From assembly GCF_001418335.1 (NCBI RefSeq), contig NZ_LIPP01000149.1:62001-126000 (forward strand): a stretch of 64,000 nucleotides of DNA. Reading direction: 5' to 3'. The notes under the pieces are model-generated. The model did not search any database. It saw only the letters and a list, made by a program, of their open reading frames with translations, and was not told the DNA's origin. The stretch is from Streptomyces aurantiacus. Its GTDB lineage: Bacteria > Actinomycetota > Actinomycetes > Streptomycetales > Streptomycetaceae. Below, in pieces: positions 1 to 7,529 of the stretch; positions within the stretch are counted from its first letter, which is position 1; every line of letters begins with the position of its first letter. The position numbers and the translations under genes are program-made.

Positions 1-1698
1 AACCAGCTGGCGCTCGCGGGCGCGGCCGGCATCCGTACGTCGCTGTTCCGGCCGCCGTACTCCTCGTTCGCCGACGCCATGGACAACAAGTCGTGGCCGG
101 TGACCGAGTACATAGGCAGCCGCGGCTACCTCACCGTCGTCAACAACATCGACAGCGAGGACTGGAAGAAGCCCGGCGTCGACGAGATCGTCCGCCGCGC
201 CACCCCCAAGGGCGGCAAGGGCGCCATCGTCCTCATGCACGACTCCGGCGGCGACCGCCACCAGACCGTCGAGGCGCTCGACCGGCTCCTGCCCACCCTG
301 CAGAAGAGCGGCTACGAGTTCGACAACCTCACCGGGGCGCTCGGCGCCCCCAGCGCGCACACCCAGGTCACCGGACCCGACCTGTGGAAGGGCAAGGCCT
401 GGACCTGGGCGGTACAGGCCTCCGACAAGATCACCGGCATCCTCGTCGTCAGCCTCGCCGTCATCGGTGTCCTGGTCATCACCCGCTTCGGCCTGATGCT
501 CCTCCTCTCCGTGGCCCACGCCCGGCGCGTGCGCCGCAAGGGCTTCCGCTGGGGACGGCCGATCACCGAACCGGTCTCGGTGCTGGTCCCCGCGTACAAC
601 GAGGCCAAGTGCATCGAGAACACCGTGCGTTCGCTGATGGCCGGCGACCATCCCATCGAGGTCGTCGTCATCGACGACGGTTCGAGTGACGGCACCGCCC
701 GCATCGTCGAGAACCTGCGGCTGCCGAACGTACGCGTCGTACGCCAGCTCAACGCGGGCAAGCCCGCCGCCCTCAACCGGGGCATAGCCAACGCCCGGCA
801 CGACCTCATCGTGATGATGGACGGCGACACCGTCTTCGAGCAGGCCACCGTACGCGAACTGGTGCAGCCCTTCGGCGACCCGAGCGTGGGCGCCGTCGCG
901 GGCAACGCGAAGGTCGGCAACCGCGACTCGCTCATCGGCGCCTGGCAGCACATCGAGTACGTGATGGGCTTCAACCTCGACCGTCGCATGTACGACATGC
1001 TGCGCTGCATGCCGACGATCCCGGGGGCCGTCGGCGCCTTCCGCCGCTCCGCCCTCGAACGCGTCGGCGGCATGAGCGAGGACACCCTCGCCGAGGACAC
1101 CGACATCACGATGGCGATGCACCGCGACGGCTGGAAGGTCGTCTACGCGGAGAACGCCCGCGCCTGGACCGAGGCCCCGGAGTCCGTCCAGCAGCTGTGG
1201 TCCCAGCGCTACCGCTGGTCGTACGGCACCATGCAGGCGATCTGGAAGCACCGCCGGGCGGTCGTCGAACGGGGCCCGTCGGGCCGCTTCGGCCGCGTGG
1301 GTCTGCCCCTGGTCTCCCTCTTCATGGTCCTGGCCCCGCTGCTCGCCCCGCTGATCGACGTGTTCCTGCTGTACGGGCTCGTGTTCGGCCCCACGGAGAA
1401 GACGATCGGCGCCTGGCTGGGCGTACTCGCCGTCCAGGCGGTGTGCGCCGCGTACGCCTTCCGGCTGGACAAGGAACGCATGACCCCGCTCATCTCGCTG
1501 CCCCTGCAACAGATCCTCTACCGCCAGCTCATGTACGTCGTCCTGCTCCAGTCCTGGATCACCGCCCTGACCGGCGGCCGCCTGCGCTGGCAGAAACTGC
1601 GGCGCACCGGCGTCGTGGGTTCGGCACCGGGCGCGACGGCCGGCGCGGTACCGCGCCCACGCGCGGAGAGCGGCAGCGATCGGAGGCCGGTCGGATGA
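1..1698 (+). CDS. matB: Bifunctional polysaccharide deacetylase / family 2 glycosyltransferase (5' partial)
   Basis: The frame is open from base 1, so the true start lies upstream of the window. Codons 18-23 read RPPYSS and codons 78-86 read LMHDSGGDR; these are late motifs of a NodB-type polysaccharide deacetylase, so the first part is the end of that domain. A membrane segment follows (about codons 144-171). Then comes a GT2 domain: PVSVLVPAYNE near codon 191, DDGSSDG near 225, DGDT at 274, AEDTD near 364 and QRYRW near 402. Several C-terminal helices follow. This order fits a processive membrane synthase making and deacetylating a GlcNAc-type extracellular glycan. Family knowledge: Streptomyces MatB has this fusion and is tied to mycelial aggregation. 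The symbol rests on architecture and remembered synteny. The stop overlaps the next gene by ATGA. Confidence 0.85.
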   Translation, partial: NQLALAGAAGIRTSLFRPPYSSFADAMDNKSWPVTEYIGSRGYLTVVNNIDSEDWKKPGVDEIVRRATPKGGKGAIVLMHDSGGDRHQTVEALDRLLPTLQKSGYEFDNLTGALGAPSAHTQVTGPDLWKGKAWTWAVQASDKITGILVVSLAVIGVLVITRFGLMLLLSVAHARRVRRKGFRWGRPITEPVSVLVPAYNEAKCIENTVRSLMAGDHPIEVVVIDDGSSDGTARIVENLRLPNVRVVRQLNAGKPAALNRGIANARHDLIVMMDGDTVFEQATVRELVQPFGDPSVGAVAGNAKVGNRDSLIGAWQHIEYVMGFNLDRRMYDMLRCMPTIPGAVGAFRRSALERVGGMSEDTLAEDTDITMAMHRDGWKVVYAENARAWTEAPESVQQLWSQRYRWSYGTMQAIWKHRRAVVERGPSGRFGRVGLPLVSLFMVLAPLLAPLIDVFLLYGLVFGPTEKTIGAWLGVLAVQAVCAAYAFRLDKERMTPLISLPLQQILYRQLMYVVLLQSWITALTGGRLRWQKLRRTGVVGSAPGATAGAVPRPRAESGSDRRPVG

Positions 1699-3215
1699 CA
1701 CACGGACGCCACAGCATGGACCCGGGCACACCGCCACCGGAGCCGACGCCATCGGATCCCACGCCGTCGTTCGGGAGGCCACGGCAACGGCCCGACGAGC
1801 CGCAGGGCTACACGGAGGCACGGGGTTACCCGGAGGGCTCCCAGTACGACGCGACGTGGGTGATGTCCCCGTTCGGGACGGAAGCCCGGCCGGAAGCGGC
1901 CCGGATGGAGGCCACGGCGGCGTGGCCGGAGGCGGACGGAACATCCGCCGGGCCGCCGGCATCCGGCGCGCCCTTGGTGTCGACGGTTCCTGCTCCAGCC
2001 GCTCACCCCGGCGCTTCCGCCGCTCCTCCCAGTCCTCCCGCTTCCGCGCCGAAGAAGGCGGGACGCGACCGCTACCTGGACCTTCTGCGCACGCTGGCAC
2101 TGATCCGCGTCGTCATCTACCACCTGTTCGGCTGGGCCTGGCTCACGGTGCTCTTCCCGTCCATGGGCGTGATGTTCGCGCTCGCCGGTTCACTGATGGC
2201 GCGCTCGCTGAAACGCCCGGCCCTGGGCGTGATCCGCGGTCGTGTGCGCCGGCTCCTGCCGCCCCTGTGGGTGTTCAGCGCCGTCATGCTCGCCATGATG
2301 TTCGCCGCCGGCTGGAACATCTCCGAGGACCCCGACAACGGCGGCACCTGGGGCATGATCGAGCTCTTCAACTACGTCGTACCGATCGGCGCCCCGCCGT
2401 TCCCCTGGAGCATCGGCGACAAGTCGGGCCTCCTGGAGCAGACGTGGGCGGTTCAGTCGGCGGGCGTGCTCTGGTACCTACGCGCGTACCTGTGGTTCGT
2501 GATCGCGTCCCCGCTGCTCCTCTGGGCGTTCCGCCGGGCCCCGTGGCCGACGCTGCTGGCGCCGCTCGGCCTGACGGCCGTGGTCGGTACGGGCCTGGTC
2601 ACCATCCCCGGCGAAACGGGCAACGCGATCTCGGACTTCGCGGTCTACGGCGGCTGCTGGGTCCTCGGTTTCGCCCACCATGAGGGCATGATGCAGAAGC
2701 TCCCGCGCTATGCGGTGGTCTCCTGCTCCGCGCTGCTGATGGCGTTCGGCCTGTGGTGGGCGTCGGGCCATCTCGGCCCCGACGGCTGGGACCTGAACGA
2801 CATCCCGCTGGCCCAGGCCACCTGGTCCTTCGGGTTCGTCGTCATCCTGCTCCAGTACTCCCCGTCCTGGCAGGAACTCCCCGGCCGCCTCAAGCGCTGG
2901 GACAGGCTGGTCACCCTCTCCAACAGCCGCGCCATGACGATCTACCTGTGGCACAACCTCCTCATCATGGCGACGGTCCCGATCCTCGACCAGCTCTATA
3001 ACCTGCCGTTCATGGACGACCAGTTGGTGGGCGTACTGGACACGACGTACATGCTGTGGATGTTCCTACTGGTCTGGCCCCTGATCGGCCTCGCTATCAT
3101 CTCGGTCGGCTGGATCGAGGACCTGGCGGCGAAGCGAAGCCCACAGCTGTGGCCGGACGGGAGCGCAAGCAAGCACACACAGCCACAGACGAGGAAAAGG
3201 GCACACCGAGCCTGA
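1695..3215 (+). CDS. Acyltransferase 3 family integral membrane protein
   Basis: 506 aa. The ATG at 1695 overlaps the upstream stop (ATGA), so it is probably translationally coupled to the glycosyltransferase. The first ~120 residues are rich in Pro, Ala and Gly and look disordered and cytoplasmic. From about residue 125 there are roughly ten hydrophobic helices, with RYLDLLRTLALIRVVIYH at the first helix and TIYLWHNLLI near the end; these resemble acyltransferase-3 (OafA/YrhL-like) proteins, which carry acyl groups across the membrane onto surface glycans. Context suggests it modifies the polymer made by the upstream enzyme (inference). It is followed by a strong hairpin terminator. Confidence 0.8.
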   Translation: MTHGRHSMDPGTPPPEPTPSDPTPSFGRPRQRPDEPQGYTEARGYPEGSQYDATWVMSPFGTEARPEAARMEATAAWPEADGTSAGPPASGAPLVSTVPAPAAHPGASAAPPSPPASAPKKAGRDRYLDLLRTLALIRVVIYHLFGWAWLTVLFPSMGVMFALAGSLMARSLKRPALGVIRGRVRRLLPPLWVFSAVMLAMMFAAGWNISEDPDNGGTWGMIELFNYVVPIGAPPFPWSIGDKSGLLEQTWAVQSAGVLWYLRAYLWFVIASPLLLWAFRRAPWPTLLAPLGLTAVVGTGLVTIPGETGNAISDFAVYGGCWVLGFAHHEGMMQKLPRYAVVSCSALLMAFGLWWASGHLGPDGWDLNDIPLAQATWSFGFVVILLQYSPSWQELPGRLKRWDRLVTLSNSRAMTIYLWHNLLIMATVPILDQLYNLPFMDDQLVGVLDTTYMLWMFLLVWPLIGLAIISVGWIEDLAAKRSPQLWPDGSASKHTQPQTRKRAHRA

Positions 3216-3255
3216 GTGGTGAGTGCTTGCTGAGGCGAACTCGGCTGTCGGCCAT

Positions 3256-3283
3256 GGGCCGCCCGGATCAATCCGGGCGGCCC
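3256..3283 (+). terminator. GC-rich hairpin terminator after the acyltransferase gene
   Basis: A perfect 13-bp stem (gggccgcccggat pairing with atccgggcggccc) with a 2-base loop lies about 40 bases after the stop and is followed by cttcgctt. Streptomyces terminators often lack a T tract, so this is a good candidate end of the matB-like operon. Confidence 0.7.
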
Positions 3284-3413
3284 TTCGCTTGCCTGCTCGA
3301 AGCCGTACATGGCCGGAACGGAGACTGTGCCCCCAGGGCATGCTGCAGGCCAAGGACGAGGGATGACCCGGCAGCCTGGAGGCGTTTCGACGATAATGCC
3401 GAACTTCAGATGA

Positions 3414-3809
3414 CCGGTTCTCTCGCTCGACCAGCACCAGTCAGTCAACGGCTACAGCTACGGAGGCAACAACCCGGTCTCCAACGCCGACCTGCCGGGC
3501 TTGCAGTATCCGGCGCACCAGGGGAGCGGCGGCGGCCAGCTCAGTGACGGGTGCTACTTGGTTCTCACGGATCCGTGCGGCGGCGTCTACGGTGCTGCGG
3601 CTAGCATCGGGCGGATCATTGAGGAGCTGAGTAAGGGGCTCCGGGAGGCCGAGGACAATTCAGTGTCAGGAAGCTTTGGAGAATTCATCAACGAGGCGGC
3701 GAAGGCTATGCCTGATGAGGTCTACTCTACTGAGAAGGTGGCCGCCCAAGGTAACCGGATGATTCTCAGGATTCTTGGCTTGATGATGCCAATCTGGAAA
3801 AATGGTTGA
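3414..3809 (+). pseudogene. Orphan C-terminal tip of an RHS/YD-repeat protein
   Basis: The frame opens just after a stop at 3411 and has no convincing start. It begins with SVNGYSYGGNNPVSNADLPG, the end of the RHS-associated core (usual form YSYxxNNPVxxxDPxG). About 100 residues of variable tip follow, ending MPIWKNG. No RHS repeats lie upstream; the preceding DNA belongs to the acyltransferase and its terminator. This is therefore a displaced or truncated RHS toxin tail, left by recombination, as seen in polymorphic toxin loci. A short internal TTG-started protein (from 3501) is possible but unlikely. The tip matches no toxin fold I recognise. Base composition is lower in GC than the flanking core genes. 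Confidence 0.7.
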
Positions 3810-3812
3810 TTA

Positions 3813-4235
3813 ATGGCTAGATTTCGATGCCGTTGCGGCGAGATAATTTCCATGAGTGGAGAGATTCCCAATCCACTTGAATGGCACCTGGCGTCGGATC
3901 AGGAGCTGGAGGAATCCTGGGAGAATTTCGCGGGTCTACAGGAAAAGGCAAGGCCAGTCTTCTTGTGTCCTGCGTGTGGGCGAATCTGGGTCTATTGGAA
4001 TGGGTATGAAGGCCCACGTGTTTCATATTTGCGCGCGAGAGTGAGTAAAGAGATTGGCAACCCTTCGAGTGGGTTTGTCGAGGGGGTATCATACGTGTCA
4101 GTGCTTGATCTTCCGGCGCAGGACATTGAAATTGGAATCGCTGATGGAGTAGATGTTTCTGCTCTTCGTGAAGGACTGTGTCGAGTTTTGTCATATGGGA
4201 ATCCGGATAAAATTCCGAGGATGAGTAATATGTGA
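3813..4235 (+). CDS. Small zinc-ribbon-like protein, possible immunity protein of the orphan RHS tip
   Basis: 140 aa, ATG start 3 bases after the RHS remnant. It has two cysteine pairs: RCRCGE near residue 7 and FLCPACGRIW near residue 50. These could bind one zinc ion as a small ribbon; W, E and acidic residues fill the region between them. The second half (VSYVSVLDLPAQDIEIGI) has no recognised domain. The DNA is clearly less GC-rich than neighbouring core genes, with many A/T third positions, which suggests acquisition by transfer. Its position directly behind an RHS tip is where immunity genes normally sit, so an immunity role is inferred, not shown. There is no signal peptide or membrane segment. 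Confidence 0.6.
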   Translation: MARFRCRCGEIISMSGEIPNPLEWHLASDQELEESWENFAGLQEKARPVFLCPACGRIWVYWNGYEGPRVSYLRARVSKEIGNPSSGFVEGVSYVSVLDLPAQDIEIGIADGVDVSALREGLCRVLSYGNPDKIPRMSNM

Positions 4236-4374
4236 CTCTTAGCTCACCTGGCGTCGGCCTGCCAGTTCATCGGGCGGGCCGAAGGAGTCGTTTCCTAAGT
4301 GGAGGACAGGTCCATTGAGGGGACCTCGACGAAGGCGGTAGCGCAATGGATGACTTGCTGGCGGTGATTGCGTC

Positions 4375-4764
4375 GTGAGGTCGTTGATCGTATGCCTTCC
4401 GCGGGGAGTGACTCTTGACGATGTTCGAGATCAATTGCTCGCTTTCGGTGTGAATGCGGACTGTCAGGACGGGCGGATCGCCGCGTTGCATGAAGGCTCT
4501 ATCGCCTGGGTTGAGCCGGACTTGGTTGGTGAACTGGAGAGGGAATACGAACAGGACGAGCTCGCCCGCATAGAAGGGCTTATTGGAGACTGGGATGGAT
4601 TCGGTGTCGACTATCGGTCCGTAGAAGCCGCCGACGCCGTCGTAGCCGCGGTATGTGCTCGATGGCCTTGTGCTGTGGACGATGATGCGGGATTTATTGG
4701 GCCAGGTGTCGAATATCTCGCCCTCAACTCCATTCGTTCCCGGCGTCCTGAAGAGCTCGGGTGA
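4375..4764 (+). CDS. Hypothetical protein, immunity-like
   Basis: 129 aa starting at GTG 4375. That GTG overlaps the stop of an 11-codon open frame (ATG 4346 to TGA 4376-4378), giving a GTGA junction that may be the trace of a truncated upstream gene. The protein is acidic and soluble, with no signal or membrane segment. The stretch IGDWDGFGVDYRSVEAADAV and the W-rich acidic composition recall small immunity proteins of polymorphic toxin loci, but I do not recognise a family. It sits between an RHS remnant and another immunity-like gene. Confidence 0.55.
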   Translation: MRSLIVCLPRGVTLDDVRDQLLAFGVNADCQDGRIAALHEGSIAWVEPDLVGELEREYEQDELARIEGLIGDWDGFGVDYRSVEAADAVVAAVCARWPCAVDDDAGFIGPGVEYLALNSIRSRRPEELG

Positions 4765-4889
4765 GACTTAAGTGCAGTGGACTCCATCCGCCGGTACGCT
4801 CAGCGTCACAAGATGCCTGCAGTGATCGACATAGAACCATTGATCGTTCCTCAGGAACTGGGTAAGCGGGAGGGAGGGATGGCGACGTT

Positions 4890-5255
4890 ATGGCTGTGTA
4901 CGTGTCGATTCGGGGATGGATCGAATGTGACCCAAAGCAGTTGGATTCCCTGAAGAACATCATTGCCGAACACTCCGACAACGCCTACTCCGGCGGATGG
5001 GGGTTTCCGGCCCAGCCGTTCAACTGGACGTCGTACGCGTTCTACGGTGGCGATCTACAGGTGGCGGACGTGCCCTGGTTGCGTAACCAGCTCGCGGAGA
5101 TGGCCGCACTGCAACCGGGAGACGAGGACGAGTCTCAAGTGGAGGGCTTGTTTCTGGTGACGCACGAAGTCGACGGGTTGACCGAGTGGCAGATCCGTGA
5201 CGGAGGGCTGTACGAGGTTCCGGGAAGCGAAGGGCACGCGTATCTGGGAGCGTGA
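4890..5255 (+). CDS. Hypothetical protein of an RHS-associated immunity-like family
   Basis: 121 aa with ATG at 4890. A ggagggatgg stretch ending about 10 bases upstream could serve as the ribosome site. It begins MAVYVSIRGWIECD and contains YSGGWGFPAQPFNWTSYAF, then an acidic stretch and GLFLVTHEVDGLTEWQIRDG. Small soluble proteins with this GW...SGGWGFP...W pattern commonly stand next to RHS genes and resemble Imm-type immunity proteins; I am not certain of the family number. No membrane segments. The following ~340 bases contain no gene. Confidence 0.6.
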   Translation: MAVYVSIRGWIECDPKQLDSLKNIIAEHSDNAYSGGWGFPAQPFNWTSYAFYGGDLQVADVPWLRNQLAEMAALQPGDEDESQVEGLFLVTHEVDGLTEWQIRDGGLYEVPGSEGHAYLGA

Positions 5256-5590
5256 GCGTCAAGGTCCGGAACGAGCGGGCCGCATCGGGACGGCAACGTG
5301 ATCCACCGAACGGCTCACGAAGAGCGCCGGGGCTGGTTCCTCGAAGCGTGAGTGGGGCGTCGCCCAGCCAGATCACCATGTGGACGGCAAGCGGGGGTGT
5401 CCGGCGAAGCAGGGCCGCTCCGCCTCGTCGTGTCATTGGTGGCCTGTCCCGTCACAGGGCCCGCCTCGTTCTGTCGAGTGTTCTGTTTGCTCGGGCCAAG
5501 TCGAGAGCTCCGTACGCGATCAGCGGCGGATGATTCGGTAACCCTTTGTGTAGATATGCGGTCTTAAGCGCAGGTTTCGTCAACACCCCG
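5256..5590. other. Intergenic stretch without a supported gene
   Basis: Open frames here lack ribosome sites, family resemblance and typical codon bias. The last ~60 bases (around 5525-5585) are AT-richer than the surroundings and may contribute promoter elements for the lipoprotein gene downstream. Confidence 0.5.
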
Positions 5591-5673
5591 CCGCAATTCG
5601 CTCTGGTGTCGTCCACTACACCCTCGGTAGCGTGGCTGCGCTCATGACCCCCTCGTCTCACCGGGAGCTGTCT
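5591..5673 (+). promoter_or_regulatory. Duplicated upstream block of lipoprotein gene, copy 1
   Basis: An 83-base block aligned without gaps to 12883-12965 and ending exactly at the GTG start in both copies. It carries tggtgt (5604-5609), an 18-base spacer and tagcgt (5628-5633) in both copies; this is a weak but conserved candidate -35/-10 pair. The ribosome site gggag is at 5663-5667. Conservation of noncoding bases shows that the duplication includes the control region. Confidence 0.45.
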
Positions 5674-6339
5674 GTGAACCGCCGTCCCACTCTGCTCGCA
5701 GCGGCCACGCTGACTGCCGCCGCAGCCTTGTCGCTGTCCGCCTGCGGTGGCGACGACAGCTCCGCGGACAAGGGCAAGGACAACGACAAGATCGCGGGCG
5801 CTGACACAGGCGCCGAGAAGTCGGCTTCGCCGAGCGCGTCCGCGGAGGCTGCCGCCGGGCGGCCGAAGATCGAGTTGCCGGCGGATCTTCACTACTCCTT
5901 TGAGTGGAAGAGGACGGGCGACGCGGACAGGAAGGCTGTCCTGTCGGACGGCGAGCAGTTCATCAAGGCCACGGACCAGGCCATTGCCAACCAGGATGCG
6001 CTCGACCCTGCGTATCGCTTCTACTCAGAGGGTGAGCTGGCGGCGTCGACGGAGAAGTACGTGCAGCGCTTCGTGGATCACGGAGCTCGCACTACTGGGA
6101 CCTACCGCTTCTACAACGAGTCGGTGACGGTCCGAGGCGATGGATCGGCGACGCTCACGTACTGCGAGGACCAAGGCAAGGCCTACAACAAGTACGTCAA
6201 GACTGGAAAAGTCGACAAGACGCCGGTAACCAAGAAGAGTTACGTCTTCTACAACACGGTCTTGAAGAAAAATGGGGCCGGGGTCTGGGTGACCCAGGAC
6301 ATGCTTTCAGAGAGGGCGAGTAGCAAATGCCAGCCGTGA
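5674..6339 (+). CDS. Secreted lipoprotein, copy 1 of a duplicated pair
   Basis: 221 aa from GTG 5674, chosen because gggag lies 6 bases upstream and the start gives a clean signal peptide: MNRRPTLL, a hydrophobic Ala/Leu stretch, then lipobox LSAC with Cys24. The next ~45 residues are a Gly/Ser/Ala/Lys linker (GGDDSSADKGKDNDK). The soluble domain from ~residue 70 includes SYVFYNTVLKK near the C-terminus. The paralogue at 12966 shares the signal, linker and domain layout. It resembles small SnoaL/NTF2-like lipoproteins of actinomycetes only loosely. Coupled by a 4-base overlap to the following secreted protein; both precede a T7SS-type RHS gene, suggesting a joint envelope role (inference). 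Confidence 0.75.
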   Translation: MNRRPTLLAAATLTAAAALSLSACGGDDSSADKGKDNDKIAGADTGAEKSASPSASAEAAAGRPKIELPADLHYSFEWKRTGDADRKAVLSDGEQFIKATDQAIANQDALDPAYRFYSEGELAASTEKYVQRFVDHGARTTGTYRFYNESVTVRGDGSATLTYCEDQGKAYNKYVKTGKVDKTPVTKKSYVFYNTVLKKNGAGVWVTQDMLSERASSKCQP

Positions 6340-7373
6340 ACAGGAGCGGAGTCGTTGTCGGCTCAGCGATCGCCCTGGTGTTCTTGGCCAACTCCGGTCT
6401 GGCATCGGCTGATGACGACTTCGGTAATGGCAGCCAGAAGCCAAGTAAGCCACCGGTCTCCGGCAACAGCGACGGCAAAGGCAACCTCTCCGCCACGGCC
6501 GGCGCCGTCGTCTTCGACCGTTCCAAGAACGGTTCCGGGCAGTCGGCCGGCCCCGTCACCTCCTCGGCGTCGAACTGGACGCCGCCCGCTTGCTATTACG
6601 CCCCGAAGTACAGCCCGGAGCAGCTGCAGAAGCATCTGGAGCCGATCTGGCAGGCGGAATCCACGGGGTACGAGTGGGACGCGAAGCAGCGGAAGACGTT
6701 CGAGGGTGGCGAGCCGTACAAGGACTTCAACAAGGACAAGGCCGGCAAGGGTTACTTCTGGGACTCGTACGTCACCGAGGGCAGGGAGGGCGACCCCGGC
6801 GCGCTCGACTGTACGAAGGACATCTTCTGGGTGGACCAGGGAGCTCCTCCGCCCCCGGAGATCCCGCAGGCGATCACCCCCGAAATGCTCGCCCAACTCG
6901 CCTACGCCGAGATCCGCGTGCCCTCGACCACGGTCGAACTGGCCCCGGAGGGCACCACGAAGGTGAACCTGCCGACGTGGGCGTGGCTGGACGCGGCGAA
7001 GTTCAAGCCGGTCTCCGTGACGGCGTCCGTCCCGTTGCTGAACGTCCAGGCGACGACAACGGCCGAGCCGGTCTCGCTGAAGATCGAGCCGGGTACGGCC
7101 GACGCGACGACGTATCCCGCCTCAGGGGTGTGCGCACTGAACGGCGACCAGATCGGCGAGGCGTACGCGAAGGGCAAGGCGGACGAGACTCCGCCGTGCG
7201 GCGTGAAGTACCTGCGCTCGTCGGGCGACGGCTCGTACCAGCTCCAGGCCACGATCACGTGGAAGATCCACTGGACGGGCACCGGTGTGAACGAGGAGCG
7301 GGGTCTGCCGGACGGCGAGTTCGGCGCCGACCAGGACGTGGTCGTGCAGGAGATCCAGTCCATCAACCGCTGA
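6336..7373 (+). CDS. Secreted protein, copy 1 (partner of the lipoprotein)
   Basis: 345 aa from GTG 6336, which overlaps the preceding stop as GTGA. The equivalent start of the paralogue (ATG 13631) overlaps in the same way, so I prefer it to ATG 6327. It has an N-terminal signal peptide (GVVVGSAIALVFLANSGLAS-A), a Gly/Ser-rich linker, then WTPPACYYAPKYSPEQLQ, PYKDFNKDKAGKGYFWDS and FWVDQG. The C-terminal half begins ITPEMLAQLAYAEIRVP and is all-beta in appearance, ending VVQEIQSINR. The second half is nearly identical to the paralogue. Function unknown; extracellular or cell-wall location is likely from the signal. It sits directly upstream of the RHS toxin gene. Confidence 0.75.
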   Translation: MNRSGVVVGSAIALVFLANSGLASADDDFGNGSQKPSKPPVSGNSDGKGNLSATAGAVVFDRSKNGSGQSAGPVTSSASNWTPPACYYAPKYSPEQLQKHLEPIWQAESTGYEWDAKQRKTFEGGEPYKDFNKDKAGKGYFWDSYVTEGREGDPGALDCTKDIFWVDQGAPPPPEIPQAITPEMLAQLAYAEIRVPSTTVELAPEGTTKVNLPTWAWLDAAKFKPVSVTASVPLLNVQATTTAEPVSLKIEPGTADATTYPASGVCALNGDQIGEAYAKGKADETPPCGVKYLRSSGDGSYQLQATITWKIHWTGTGVNEERGLPDGEFGADQDVVVQEIQSINR

Positions 7374-7529
7374 GCTGATCGCGAAGTGAACTTGCCGGTG
7401 CCCGGCGACCGTTTCGCAGCGTGAGGCGGCTCCTGGGTCAGCAGGCTTGCCACCTCTGGGCGTCCCTGGTGGTGCGGTAACTTCGCTTGTACGTACGGTT
7501 GCTGGTCTGGTTGGCGTGACGGGGGTTGC

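Noticed and set aside
5252-5533. 93-codon frame after the immunity-like gene
   Set aside because: No ribosome site, Arg/Pro-rich shadow-like composition, no family resemblance.
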